This document shows positions 34,788 to 42,737 of a stretch of 64,000 nucleotides of DNA, piece by piece. Source of the DNA: Streptomyces dengpaensis (GTDB lineage Bacteria > Actinomycetota > Actinomycetes > Streptomycetales > Streptomycetaceae). The position numbers and the translations under genes are program-made. Position 1 is the stretch's first letter. Each line of letters opens with the position of its first letter. The DNA is taken from positions 5,890,001 to 5,954,000 of the forward strand of contig NZ_CP026652.1 of NCBI RefSeq assembly GCF_002946835.1, read 5' to 3'. The notes beneath the pieces were generated by a model, which worked only from the letters and a program-made list of their open reading frames with translations, searched no databases and was not told where the DNA came from.

Positions 34788-35740
34788 CGGACAGCCTCCT
34801 TGGGCTGGTTGGGGACGGCGGCGCCGCCGGTGAGGGCGAAGAAGACGTCGTCGAGGTCGGGGGTGTGCACGGTCAGCTCGTCGGCCTCGATGCCGGCCGC
34901 GTCCAGCCGGTCGAGGATGGAGCGCAGCTCGCGCTGGCTGCCGTCGCTGGGGATCTGCAGGGCGAGGGATTCCTCGTCCCGGGAGGCCTCGTGCAGTGCG
35001 GAGGCGGCGCTCTGGTACGCGGCTGGGTCGGTGAAGCGGAGCCGGACGTGTCCGCCGGGGATGAGCCGTTTCAGGTCGTCGGCGGTGCCCTCGGCGGCGA
35101 GCTTGCCGTCGTGGAGCACGGCGATGCGGTCGGCGAGCTCGTCGGCCTCCTCCAGGTACTGGGTGGTGAGGAAGACGGTGACGCCGTCGGAGACGAGCTC
35201 GCGGATGATCTGCCACATGTTGTGGCGGGAGCGCGGGTCGAGGCCGGTGGTCGGCTCGTCGAGGAAGATGATCCGCGGGTTGCCGACCAGGGTCATGGCG
35301 ATGTCCAGGCGCCGCTTCATGCCGCCGGAGTAGGCGGAGGCGGGCTTCTTCGCGGCCTCGGTGAGGTCGAAGCGCTCCAGCAGCTCGGCGGTGACCTGCC
35401 GCCCTTCGCGCTTGGACAGGTGGTGCAGGTCCGCCATGAGGAGCATGTTCTCCTCGCCGGTGATCAGGCCGTCGACGGCGGAGAACTGCCCGGTGACACC
35501 GATCGCGGCGCGCACGGCCTGCGGGTCGGTGGCGAGGTCGTGGCCGCCGACGTGCAGCTCGCCGGCGTCGGCGGTGATGAGGGTGGAGAGGATCTTGACG
35601 GCGGTGGTCTTGCCGGCGCCGTTCGGGCCGAGCAGGGAGAAGATCGTTCCTTCCGGGACGGCCAGGTCGACGCCGTCGAGGACGGTCTTGTCGCCGTAGG
35701 ACTTGCGCAGCCCGTTCGCCGCGATGGCCAGGTTGGTCAT
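34784..35740 (-). CDS. ABC transporter ATP-binding protein (DrrA-like)
   Basis: 318 residues. Walker A GPNGAGKTT, signature YSGGMKRRLDIAM, Walker B IIFLDEPTTGLD, and H-loop region FLTTQYLEEAD are all canonical. The C-terminal ~100 residues are the DrrA-type regulatory extension (LRFTDPAAYQSA). Downstream of the DUF4097 gene by 16 bp; operon with the permease. Substrate unknown; resistance-type export is suggested by family. Confidence 0.95.
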   Translation of the reverse strand: MTNLAIAANGLRKSYGDKTVLDGVDLAVPEGTIFSLLGPNGAGKTTAVKILSTLITADAGELHVGGHDLATDPQAVRAAIGVTGQFSAVDGLITGEENMLLMADLHHLSKREGRQVTAELLERFDLTEAAKKPASAYSGGMKRRLDIAMTLVGNPRIIFLDEPTTGLDPRSRHNMWQIIRELVSDGVTVFLTTQYLEEADELADRIAVLHDGKLAAEGTADDLKRLIPGGHVRLRFTDPAAYQSAASALHEASRDEESLALQIPSDGSQRELRSILDRLDAAGIEADELTVHTPDLDDVFFALTGGAAVPNQPKEAVR

Positions 35741-35756
35741 GGGGGGTGCTCCTTCT

Positions 35757-36428
35757 TTACAGGCTGCGGGCGGTGATGTCGCCGTAGGCGGTGGTCGCGT
35801 GGATGTTCAGGCCGGCGGCGGCGCCGTCGGTGTTCTTGAGCGCGCTGTGGATCCGGCCGTAGGCGGTGCCTGCGTCCAGGGAGGCGGAGACTCCGCGGGC
35901 GGCGCCGACCGAGATGTCGCCGGACTCGGTGCGCAGGGTCACCGTGCCGCGCACGGCCTCGGTGATCCGGATGTCGCCCCTTGCGGTGCTGATCTCCGCG
36001 GGGCCGTTGAGCCGGCCGACCTCGACGTCGCCGTCGATCGCGGTGAGCCGGACGCTCGCGGCCTCGTCGATCTTGATGTGGCGGTAGGCGCCGTCGACGG
36101 CGATGTCGCCGAGCCGTCCGACGCCCCGGAACTCGGCGCTGGCCGCCGTCACCTCGGTGCGGGAGCCGGCGGGCAGCTGGATGGTCACCTCGATGGATCC
36201 GGAAGCGCCGAGGATCCGGTTCTTCGCCGCCGGGACCTCGATCCGCAGGACGCCGTCGCCGTAGGCGACCTCGGTCTGCTCCGCCGTCTTCACGTCGCGG
36301 CTCTTGGAGGCGTCCGCGGGCAGGATCTCGACCGTGGTGTCGGCCCGGTCGGCGGCGATGAACCGGATGCGTCCCGCGGGGATGTCGAGGACGGCCGAGA
36401 CCGGGGCGGGGGTGTCGAACTTCTGCAT
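35757..36428 (-). CDS. DUF4097 beta-strand-repeat protein
   Basis: 223 residues, no signal peptide. Regular short beta-repeats (GDIAVDGAYRHIKIDEAASVRLTAI, GPAEISTARGDIRITEA, GTVTLRTESGDISVGAA, TAYGDITARSL) characteristic of the DUF4097 right-handed beta-helix-like family. First gene of the exporter operon, with AAGGAG before the ATG. In many actinobacteria such genes sit next to a DrrAB-type exporter; function unknown. Confidence 0.9.
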   Translation of the reverse strand: MQKFDTPAPVSAVLDIPAGRIRFIAADRADTTVEILPADASKSRDVKTAEQTEVAYGDGVLRIEVPAAKNRILGASGSIEVTIQLPAGSRTEVTAASAEFRGVGRLGDIAVDGAYRHIKIDEAASVRLTAIDGDVEVGRLNGPAEISTARGDIRITEAVRGTVTLRTESGDISVGAARGVSASLDAGTAYGRIHSALKNTDGAAAGLNIHATTAYGDITARSL

Positions 36429-36485
36429 CGTGCTCTCCTTCTTCTGCAGCGTGCGCTCCTTCGGCGCGCTGTTTCCGATGACGGA

Positions 36486-36514
36486 AAGCTACGTTGCGTT
36501 CACGGTTCTGGCAA
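36486..36514 (-). promoter_or_regulatory. Promoter of the DUF4097-ABC operon
   Basis: Minus-strand -35 TTGCCA (36514-36509), 17-bp spacer, -10 TAGCTT (36491-36486), about 60 bp before the DUF4097 start. Confidence 0.6.
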
Positions 36515-36563
36515 CAGACTCGTTGCGCGTAATTGCCGTCATTGCAGCTAGGAGACGGTAATT

Positions 36564-36618
36564 CGTTGCAATGGTTTTGAGTCTAATGCAACGACCGTCA
36601 CTCTGATCGTTGCAATGG
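36564..36618. promoter_or_regulatory. Triple CGTTGCAAT operator in the regulator/ABC divergon
   Basis: CGTTGCAATGG occurs at 36564-36574 and 36608-36618; between them ATGCAACG (36586-36593) is the inverted form. Further GCAAC/GTTGC elements lie at 36492-36526, overlapping the operon promoter. The last copy overlaps the regulator's -35 element. Probable operators for the HTH fusion regulator encoded next to them. Confidence 0.7.
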
Positions 36619-36639
36619 GCTGGAGGTGAACGCTATACT
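36610..36639 (+). promoter_or_regulatory. Promoter of the HTH fusion regulator
   Basis: -35 TTGCAA (36610-36615), 18-bp spacer, -10 TATACT (36634-36639). Expected start of transcription is about 25 bp before the ATG at 36671. Confidence 0.7.
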
Positions 36640-36670
36640 GGAGACACCACGGACCACGAAGGAGACCGCG

Positions 36671-37423
36671 ATGCCGGGAGGCAGACTCACCCAGCAGGAA
36701 CGCCAGCAGATCGCGCTGGGACTGGCCGACGGCCTTGCCTACGCGGAGATCGCCAGACGCCTCGACCGTCCGACCTCGACGATCACGCGTGAGGTGATGC
36801 GCAACGGCGGCCCCACCGCCTACCGCGCCGACCTCGCCCACCGCGCCACCGAACACCGCGCCCACCGCCGCAGGCAGACCGCGCCCCGAGGGGCGGAAGC
36901 GCCCCCGCAGGCCCACGGACGCGACGCCGAGGCCGTGCGCGAGTACGAGGAGATGCTCGCCACCGTCTTCATGCAATCGGGCCTGCCCAAGATGACGGCC
37001 CGCCTGCTGGTCTGCCTCTACACCACCGACGCGGGCAGCCTCACCGCGTCCGAACTCGTCCAGCGCCTCGAGGTCAGCCCGGCGACCGTCTCCAAAGCGA
37101 TCGCGTTCCTCGAGAGCCAGGGCCTCGTCCGTCGGGAACGCGACGAACGCCGCCGCGAGCGCTACGTCGTCGACGACGACGTCATGTACCAATCAACGAT
37201 GGCCAGCGCCCGCGCCACCGCCCACCTCGGCGAAACCGCACGACAGGGCGTCAGCATCCTCGGCCCCGGCACCCCGGCCGCCGCCCGCCTCGAGAACATC
37301 GCCCGCTTCGTCGACTTCGTCTCCGAGAGCATCGCCCGAGCCGCGGAGCAGGCCCGCGAAGTCCTCCACACGAAACCCGAAACGACCTCAGGCGGCACTG
37401 CCGAGCCAAGTTCAGATCGCTGA
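36671..37423 (+). CDS. HTH_38-GbsR/MarR-type fusion transcriptional regulator
   Basis: 250 residues. The N-terminus (~5-45, LTQQERQQIALGLADGLAYA then EIARRLDRPTSTITREV) is an IS30-transposase-like helix-turn-helix (HTH_38). A linker follows, then a winged helix of the GbsR/MarR type (~95-180: KMTARLLVCLYTTDAGSLTA, LVQRLEVSPATVSKAIAFLE, QGLVRRERDERRRERYVV) and a helical C-terminus. AAGGAG before the ATG. Divergent from the DUF4097-exporter operon, so a likely repressor of it. It carries two DNA-binding units in one chain. Confidence 0.9.
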   Translation: MPGGRLTQQERQQIALGLADGLAYAEIARRLDRPTSTITREVMRNGGPTAYRADLAHRATEHRAHRRRQTAPRGAEAPPQAHGRDAEAVREYEEMLATVFMQSGLPKMTARLLVCLYTTDAGSLTASELVQRLEVSPATVSKAIAFLESQGLVRRERDERRRERYVVDDDVMYQSTMASARATAHLGETARQGVSILGPGTPAAARLENIARFVDFVSESIARAAEQAREVLHTKPETTSGGTAEPSSDR

Positions 37424-37527
37424 TGGACAGCCGTCTTGATGGTCACAGCCATGGGGCGAAGCCGACTGTGTTCTCGGGGAAACCTAGGGGTTTGCTCGAC
37501 GACTCCTGCGCAGACCAGGCAGGCGGA

Positions 37528-37575
37528 GATGGGGCGCGGTCGCGGCGTGCCCCCACCCCGGGACCGCGCCCCATC
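37528..37575. terminator. Bidirectional terminator between the regulator and M4 protease genes
   Basis: Perfect 14-bp stem (37528-37541 and 37562-37575), 20-nt loop, between convergent genes. It lies in a 226-bp gap with nothing else visible. Confidence 0.8.
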
Positions 37576-37649
37576 CACTCAACGGCCGCTCCGTGGCGAC
37601 GATGGCTTTGGGCGGGTACTGCTGGTCGCGGCCGTACCACGTCGTACTG

Positions 37650-39293
37650 TCAGCGCACCGCCACAGCCGACCAAGCCGCCGCGACCGCGGCGTACTCCGG
37701 GCTCCCCGCCCCGTACAGATCCTTCGCCGCGTTCAGGGTCGCCGCCCGGGCACCCGCGTAGTTCGTCGACGACGTCATGTAGACCGTCAGCGCGCGGTAC
37801 CAGATCTTGCCGACCTTGTCCCGGCCGATGCCCGTCACCGTCGAGCCGTCGCACGTGGGGGAGTTGTAGCTGACGCCGTTGAGGGTCTTCGCGCCGCTGC
37901 CCTCGGCCAGGAGGTAGGCGAAGTGGTTCGCGACGCCCGATGAGTAGTGGACGTCCAGATCTCCGAGCGACGAGGTCCAGCAGTCCGCCGAGTTGCCGTC
38001 CTTGGAGGGCTTGTCCATGAAGCGGAGGGCCGGCCTGCCGAAGCCGGAGCGGACGATCTTCTCGCCGATCAAGTAGTCACCGGGGTCCGAGGAGTTGTTC
38101 GCGTACCACTCCACCAGCGTGCCGAAGACGTCGGACGTCGCCTCGTTCAGGCCGCCGGACTCGCCCGAGTACGTCAGGCCTGCCGTCTTGGACGTCACGC
38201 CGTGGGACATCTCGTGTCCGGCCACGTCCAGGGCCACCAGGGGGCCGAGCGTCGTGCCGTCACCGTCGCCGTACGTCATGCAGAAGCAAGTGTCGTCCCA
38301 GAAGGCGTTGTTGTAGTTGCTGCCGTAGTGGACGCGGTTGTACGAGCCCTTGCCGTCGCCCGCGATGCCGCTGCGGCCGTGGACGTTCTTGTAGTAGTCC
38401 CAGGTGGTGTTCGTGCCGTACTGGGCGTCCACGGCCGCCGTCGCGCGGTCCGTCGTCGTGCCCGTTCCCCAGTGGTTGTCGGCGTCCGTGAAGACCGTCG
38501 ACGGGGCGCGGCTCAGGCAGATGCCCAGGACGCACAGGTCCGTCTTGTTCGCCGCGTCGCCCGTGTACGTGTTCCCGCGCGTCGGGTCCGTGAGCTGGTA
38601 CGTCGATCCCGACAGGGTCGTTTCCAGGGGAACCTTGCCGCCGTAGAGCGACTGGCCGTCACCCGTCGCCGTCTCGATGCTGTCCCACGCGTCGATCTGC
38701 GCGCCGGTGGCGGCGTCGGTCAGGACCGTGCGGGCGAGCGGGTTGCCGTGCGAGTCCTGCGCCACCGCGTTGGTGCGCCAGGCCAGCTTGGGGGCGCCGT
38801 GCAGGGCGTCAACCACCAGCTCCGGCTTGGCAGTCAGCTTCCTCAGCGTCTCGCCGAGGTTCGCGGCCCGCAGCGCGTTCGCCGCGAGGTCGGCGGCCTT
38901 CGGGGCGGACAGCCTCGGCGTCACGGTCGACAGGGAGACGGGGCTCTTCGTCGCCCGTGAGGCGCTGCGGTACGTGCCGTCCGGCGCCAGGTGGACCACG
39001 AAGTCACCGCCCAGGACCGGGAGTTGATGGTACGTCCGGTCGTAGCGCACGTGCTGGGTGCCGTCCTTGTCGACGACGACGTCCCGGACGGTGGTGTTGT
39101 GCGCGGAGGTGAGTCCCAGGCTCGCGGCGTGTTCGACGAGGGCCGACGCCGCGTTCTTGATCGCGGTGGCCCGGGTCGGTCTGGCGGCCGCGTCGGCGGT
39201 GGGGGAGAGTGTGGCGGCCATGAGGGCGGCGGCGGAGGCGGCTATGCCGGCCGTGGCGAGACGGGAACCTCGGATGTGCCGTATCCGACTCAT
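37650..39293 (-). CDS. Secreted M4 (thermolysin-family) metalloprotease
   Basis: 547 residues. Signal peptide (ends ADA, ~36), FTP/PepSY-type propeptide (~40-200), then the M4 catalytic domain with zinc motif VAGHEMSHGV (HExxH), the downstream glutamate in SGGLNEATSDVFG, and HYSSGVANHFAYLL with the catalytic His. A cysteine pair CVLGIC lies at the start of the mature domain. ATG 39293 has GAGGAG upstream. Secreted neutral protease. Confidence 0.95.
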   Translation of the reverse strand: MSRIRHIRGSRLATAGIAASAAALMAATLSPTADAAARPTRATAIKNAASALVEHAASLGLTSAHNTTVRDVVVDKDGTQHVRYDRTYHQLPVLGGDFVVHLAPDGTYRSASRATKSPVSLSTVTPRLSAPKAADLAANALRAANLGETLRKLTAKPELVVDALHGAPKLAWRTNAVAQDSHGNPLARTVLTDAATGAQIDAWDSIETATGDGQSLYGGKVPLETTLSGSTYQLTDPTRGNTYTGDAANKTDLCVLGICLSRAPSTVFTDADNHWGTGTTTDRATAAVDAQYGTNTTWDYYKNVHGRSGIAGDGKGSYNRVHYGSNYNNAFWDDTCFCMTYGDGDGTTLGPLVALDVAGHEMSHGVTSKTAGLTYSGESGGLNEATSDVFGTLVEWYANNSSDPGDYLIGEKIVRSGFGRPALRFMDKPSKDGNSADCWTSSLGDLDVHYSSGVANHFAYLLAEGSGAKTLNGVSYNSPTCDGSTVTGIGRDKVGKIWYRALTVYMTSSTNYAGARAATLNAAKDLYGAGSPEYAAVAAAWSAVAVR

Positions 39294-39376
39294 CGGTCTC
39301 CTCGGAAAGGCGCCTTGAAGAGGGCGCGTGGGGGCGGCGGGTGGGGAGCGCTGGAGTTGACTCAGATTTAAAGGTC

Positions 39377-39390
39377 CATGACATGTCATG
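39377..39390. promoter_or_regulatory. Palindrome CATGACATGTCATG upstream of the M4 protease
   Basis: Perfect 14-bp palindrome about 85 bp before the protease start and next to TTTAAA, which may be part of its promoter. Candidate operator; it also lies 105 bp before cutA. Confidence 0.5.
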
Positions 39391-39495
39391 TCCATAGCGC
39401 GCTCTGTTGGATGTGTGGGGATGTGTGAGGAGTGAGAATCGTTTCTGCGAAGGTCTGTGCGCACGCTTCCGCGAAGGACCGAAAAGGAGACGATC

Positions 39496-39837
39496 ATGGC
39501 CACGGCCGACTGGCTGACCGTCCTGACCACAACCGACGCCCCGGACAAGGCGGAGACGCTCGCCCGCGGCGCCGTGCGGGCGCGGGCCGCCGCCTGCGCC
39601 CAGATCTCCGGCCCCGTCACGTCCGTCTACCGCTGGAAGGGCGACATCGAGACCGCCGCCGAGTGGCAGGTACTCTTCAAGACGACGGGCGTGCGGTACG
39701 ACGCGCTGGAGGCGTACCTCCTCGAAGCGCACGACTACGACACGCCGGAGATCATCGCGACCCCGGTCGTGCGGGGGAGCGCGGACTATCTGCAGTGGCT
39801 GGGGGAGGAGACGGCCGGGGAGGAGACGGCCTCTTGA
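39496..39837 (+). CDS. cutA: CutA-type divalent ion tolerance protein
   Basis: 113 residues, ferredoxin-like trimeric fold: TVLTTTDAPDKAETLARGAV, RAAACAQISGPVTSVYRWKGDIE, EWQVLFKT, HDYDTPEIIATPVVRGSADYLQWL. Implicated in copper tolerance in some bacteria but more broadly of unclear role. AAGGAGA precedes the ATG. Its stop overlaps the next gene's start. Confidence 0.95.
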   Translation: MATADWLTVLTTTDAPDKAETLARGAVRARAAACAQISGPVTSVYRWKGDIETAAEWQVLFKTTGVRYDALEAYLLEAHDYDTPEIIATPVVRGSADYLQWLGEETAGEETAS

Positions 39838-40289
39838 ACCCTCTGAGCCCCTTGAGCTCCTTGAGCCTCTCGGCCGAGCCGCGCCTGCCCTTCTTCGTCT
39901 ACGGCACCCTCCGCCCCGGCGAACGCAACCACGACCTCTTCCTGCGCGGGCGCACGGCGTCCGGGGAACCGGGACGGCTGGCAGGCGCGGTGCTGTACGA
40001 GGGGCCCGGCTATCCGTACGCCGTGGAGGAGCCCGGCGGCACGGTCAGCGGCGAACTGGTCGCCGCACGGCCCGAGGCGTACGAGGAACTGCTCGCCTCC
40101 CTCGACCGGTTGGAGGACTACGCACCGGGTGACCCCCGCAACCTGTACGAGCGGGTCGCGCGCCCAGTGACCCGCGCGGACGGCACCTCCGTACGAGCCT
40201 GGGTGTACGTGGCCGCCCCCACCGTCACGGCCCGCCTGCGCGCCACCGGCAAGCTCATCGAGGGCGGCGACTGGCATACCCGGCACTGA
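39834..40289 (+). CDS. Gamma-glutamylcyclotransferase family protein
   Basis: 151 residues. Signature FFVYGTLRPGERNHDLF near the start, SGELV, and LDRLEDY with the catalytic Glu. Likely cyclises gamma-glutamyl amines/peptides to 5-oxoproline. Start proposed at TTG 39834: it overlaps the cutA stop (TTGA), has GGGAGGAG 9 nt upstream, and no ATG or GTG lies before the essential YGTLR motif. Translationally coupled to cutA. Confidence 0.85.
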   Translation: MNPLSPLSSLSLSAEPRLPFFVYGTLRPGERNHDLFLRGRTASGEPGRLAGAVLYEGPGYPYAVEEPGGTVSGELVAARPEAYEELLASLDRLEDYAPGDPRNLYERVARPVTRADGTSVRAWVYVAAPTVTARLRATGKLIEGGDWHTRH

Positions 40290-40330
40290 GCCGATGGGCT
40301 CCAACAGCCCAGCCGATACCCCTGCTTCAG

Positions 40331-42520
40331 CTACTTCACCGCCTCCACCCGCACCGCGCACGCCTTGAACTCCGGCATCCGCGAGGTCGGGTCGAGGGCC
40401 GGGTTGGTCAGGGTGTTGGCCCGGCCCTCGCCCGGCCAGTGGAAGGGCATGAAGACGGTGTCGGGGCGGATGGCGGTCGTGATCCGCGCGGGCGCCACGG
40501 CGCGGCCGCGCCGCGACACCACCGCCACCGCGTCCCCCTCCCCGGCGCCCAGCCGCTCGGCCAGCCGCGGGTGCATCTCGACGAACGGCCCGGGCGCGGC
40601 CGCGTTCAGCTCGTCGACGCGCCGCGTCTGCGCCCCCGACTGGTACTGCGCGACCACCCGCCCGGTGGTCAGCAGCACCGGGTACGCGTCGTCCGGCTCC
40701 TCGGCCATCGGCCGATGGGAGACGGGGACGAAGCGCGCCCGGCCGTCCTCGGTGGCGAAACGGTCGAGGAAGAGGCGGGGTGTGCCGGGGTGCGCCGCGT
40801 CACCGGCCCCGTCACCGCCTCCGTCACCGGTGGGCTCGCGCGCCGGGTCGTCCTGGAGTACGTCGAGTGAGGCGTCCTCGCAGTCGTCCGCCGCCTCGAG
40901 CGCCGGACAGGGCCAGAACACCCCGCTCTCCTCGGCGAGGCGCCGGTAGGTGATCCCCGAGTAGTCCGCGGGCCCGCCCGCGCTCGCCCGGCGCAACTCG
41001 TCGAAGACCTCCTCCGGGTCCGTCGGGAAACCCTTCTCCACACCGAGGCGGGCGGCCAGTTCATGCAGGACGTCGAGGTCGCTGCGTACGCCCTCGGGAG
41101 GAGTGATCGCCCGGCGGCGGAGGAGGACACGGCCCTCCAGGTTCGTGGTCGTGCCCGTCTCCTCGGCCCACTGGGTGACCGGCAGGACGACGTCCGCGAG
41201 CGCCGCCGTCTCCGACAGCACCACATCCGCGACCGCCAGGAAGTCCAGGGACGTCAGGCGTTCCTCGATGTGCGCGGCGCGCGGCGCGGACACCACCGGG
41301 TTCGAGCCCATCAGCAGCAGCGCGCGGATGTCCGTACCCAGCGCGTCGAGAAGTTCGTACGCGCTCCGCCCCGGCCCCGGCAGCGAGTCCGGGTCCACGC
41401 CCCACACCTCGGCCACATGGCGCCGCGCCGCCGGGTCCGTCAGCTTGCGGTAGCCGGGCAACTGGTCGGCCTTCTGGCCGTGTTCACGCCCGCCCTGCCC
41501 GTTGCCCTGCCCGGTCAGGCAGCCGTACCCGGACAGCGGACGCCCCGAACGGCCCGTCGCCAGACACAGGTTGATCCACGCGCCCACCGTGTCCGTGCCT
41601 TTGGACTGCTGCTCGGGCCCGCGCGCGGTGAGCACCATCGCGGCCTCCGGCTCGCAGAACAGCCGTACCGCTTCCCGGAGTTGGGGCACGGACACGCCCG
41701 TGATCCGCTCCACGTACTCCGGCCAGTGCGCCATGGCCGCCGCCCGCGCCTCCTCCCAGCCGTTCGTACGGTCCTGGATGTACGCCTCGTCGGTACGTCC
41801 CTCCGCCACCACGAGGTGCAGCAGGCCCAGCGCCAGCGCCAGGTCCGTACCCGGGCGCGGGGCCAGATGCAGGTCCGCCTGCTCGGCCGTACGGGTCCGG
41901 CGTGGGTCGATGACGATCAGAGTGCCGCCGTTCTCCTTCAGCTCGGTGAGGTAGCGCAGTGCGGGCGGCATCGTCTCGGCGAGATTGGAGCCGACGAGGA
42001 TGACGCAGCCGGTCTTCGGGATGTCCTCCAGGGGGAAGGGGAGGCCCCGGTCCAGGCCGAAGGCCTTGATGCCGGCCGCCGCCGCGGACGACATGCAGAA
42101 GCGGCCGTTGTAGTCGATCTGCGAGGTGCCGAGGGCGACGCGGGCGAACTTTCCGAGGGCGTACGCCTTCTCGTTCGTCAGTCCGCCGCCGCCGAACACT
42201 CCGCACGCGTCCGGGCCATGCTCCGTGCGCGTGCGGGACAGTTCCCCGGCGATGCGGTCGAGGGCCTCGTCCCAGGTCGCGGGGACCAGGACGCCGTCGT
42301 TGCGGACGAGCGGGGAGGTCAGGCGCACGCGGGACGAGAGCAGTGCGGGTGCCGTGCGGCCCTTACCGCACAGGGCGCCGCGGTTTACCGGGAAGTCCGC
42401 GCGCTCGGTTACCTCGACGCCTGCGCCTGCGCCGCCGCCTTCGTCGGGCGTGGGCGTCAGATTCATCCCGCACTGGAGGGCGCAGTACGGGCAGTGGGTG
42501 GGCGTCGCGGAGTTCGGCAT
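40331..42520 (-). CDS. nasA: Assimilatory nitrate reductase, molybdopterin catalytic subunit
   Basis: Reduces nitrate to nitrite. 729 residues. N-terminal [4Fe-4S] site C10-P-Y-C13-x3-C17 with C51 in CGKG; then bis-MGD domains (GSNLAETMPPALRYL, VIDPRRTRTAEQAD, GSNPVVSAP) and the C-terminal molydopterin-dinucleotide domain (LLTTGRVVAQYQSGAQTRR, EFKACAVRVE). An acidic Gly/Asp-rich insert (~560-580) precedes the last domain. No C-terminal [2Fe-2S] domain, so an external donor is needed. Supplies nitrite to NirBD 13 kb away. Confidence 0.95.
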   Translation of the reverse strand: MPNSATPTHCPYCALQCGMNLTPTPDEGGGAGAGVEVTERADFPVNRGALCGKGRTAPALLSSRVRLTSPLVRNDGVLVPATWDEALDRIAGELSRTRTEHGPDACGVFGGGGLTNEKAYALGKFARVALGTSQIDYNGRFCMSSAAAAGIKAFGLDRGLPFPLEDIPKTGCVILVGSNLAETMPPALRYLTELKENGGTLIVIDPRRTRTAEQADLHLAPRPGTDLALALGLLHLVVAEGRTDEAYIQDRTNGWEEARAAAMAHWPEYVERITGVSVPQLREAVRLFCEPEAAMVLTARGPEQQSKGTDTVGAWINLCLATGRSGRPLSGYGCLTGQGNGQGGREHGQKADQLPGYRKLTDPAARRHVAEVWGVDPDSLPGPGRSAYELLDALGTDIRALLLMGSNPVVSAPRAAHIEERLTSLDFLAVADVVLSETAALADVVLPVTQWAEETGTTTNLEGRVLLRRRAITPPEGVRSDLDVLHELAARLGVEKGFPTDPEEVFDELRRASAGGPADYSGITYRRLAEESGVFWPCPALEAADDCEDASLDVLQDDPAREPTGDGGGDGAGDAAHPGTPRLFLDRFATEDGRARFVPVSHRPMAEEPDDAYPVLLTTGRVVAQYQSGAQTRRVDELNAAAPGPFVEMHPRLAERLGAGEGDAVAVVSRRGRAVAPARITTAIRPDTVFMPFHWPGEGRANTLTNPALDPTSRMPEFKACAVRVEAVK

Positions 42521-42543
42521 ACCGTTCAGCGTGCGGCGGGCGT

Positions 42544-42581
42544 GTTACGTGCCGGGGCGGGGGGCGTTACGTGGCCGGGAC
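42544..42581 (-). promoter_or_regulatory. Probable GlnR box of the nitrate reductase gene
   Basis: Read toward nasA: GTCCC-N6-GTAAC-N6-CGCCC-N6-GTAAC. Two exact GTAAC copies stand 22 bp apart and extend to CACGTAAC. The nearest half-site is 24 bp before the ATG, almost the distance seen at the nir operon. Confidence 0.55.
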
Positions 42582-42635
42582 GGGGGCCTCCCGGGCGGGG
42601 GTGGGGGGTGGTGAGGTCCTGGCGCACAGTGGGTT

Positions 42636-42737
42636 TCGCCCCCTCCGCCCCTCCCCTTCCCCTACCTGGGGGCTGCCGCCCCCAGACCCCCGCCTATCGG
42701 CCTGAACGGCCTCGTCCTCAAACGCCGGACGGGCTGA
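42636..42737. repeat. Streptomyces intergenic repeat, copy 1
   Basis: Modular element: CCCCTCCGCCCCT, then a GGGGGCTGCCGCCCCC hairpin, then GCCTGAACGGCC and CTCAAACGCCGGACGGGCTGA. Related copies lie at 50983-51079 and 61595-61730. It holds the 3' end and stop codon of the SanA-like gene. Confidence 0.9.

Noticed and set aside
36671..37423. IS30 transposase remnant
   Set aside because: Only the HTH_38 domain is shared; the rest is a winged-helix regulator, there is no DDE core and no terminal repeats.
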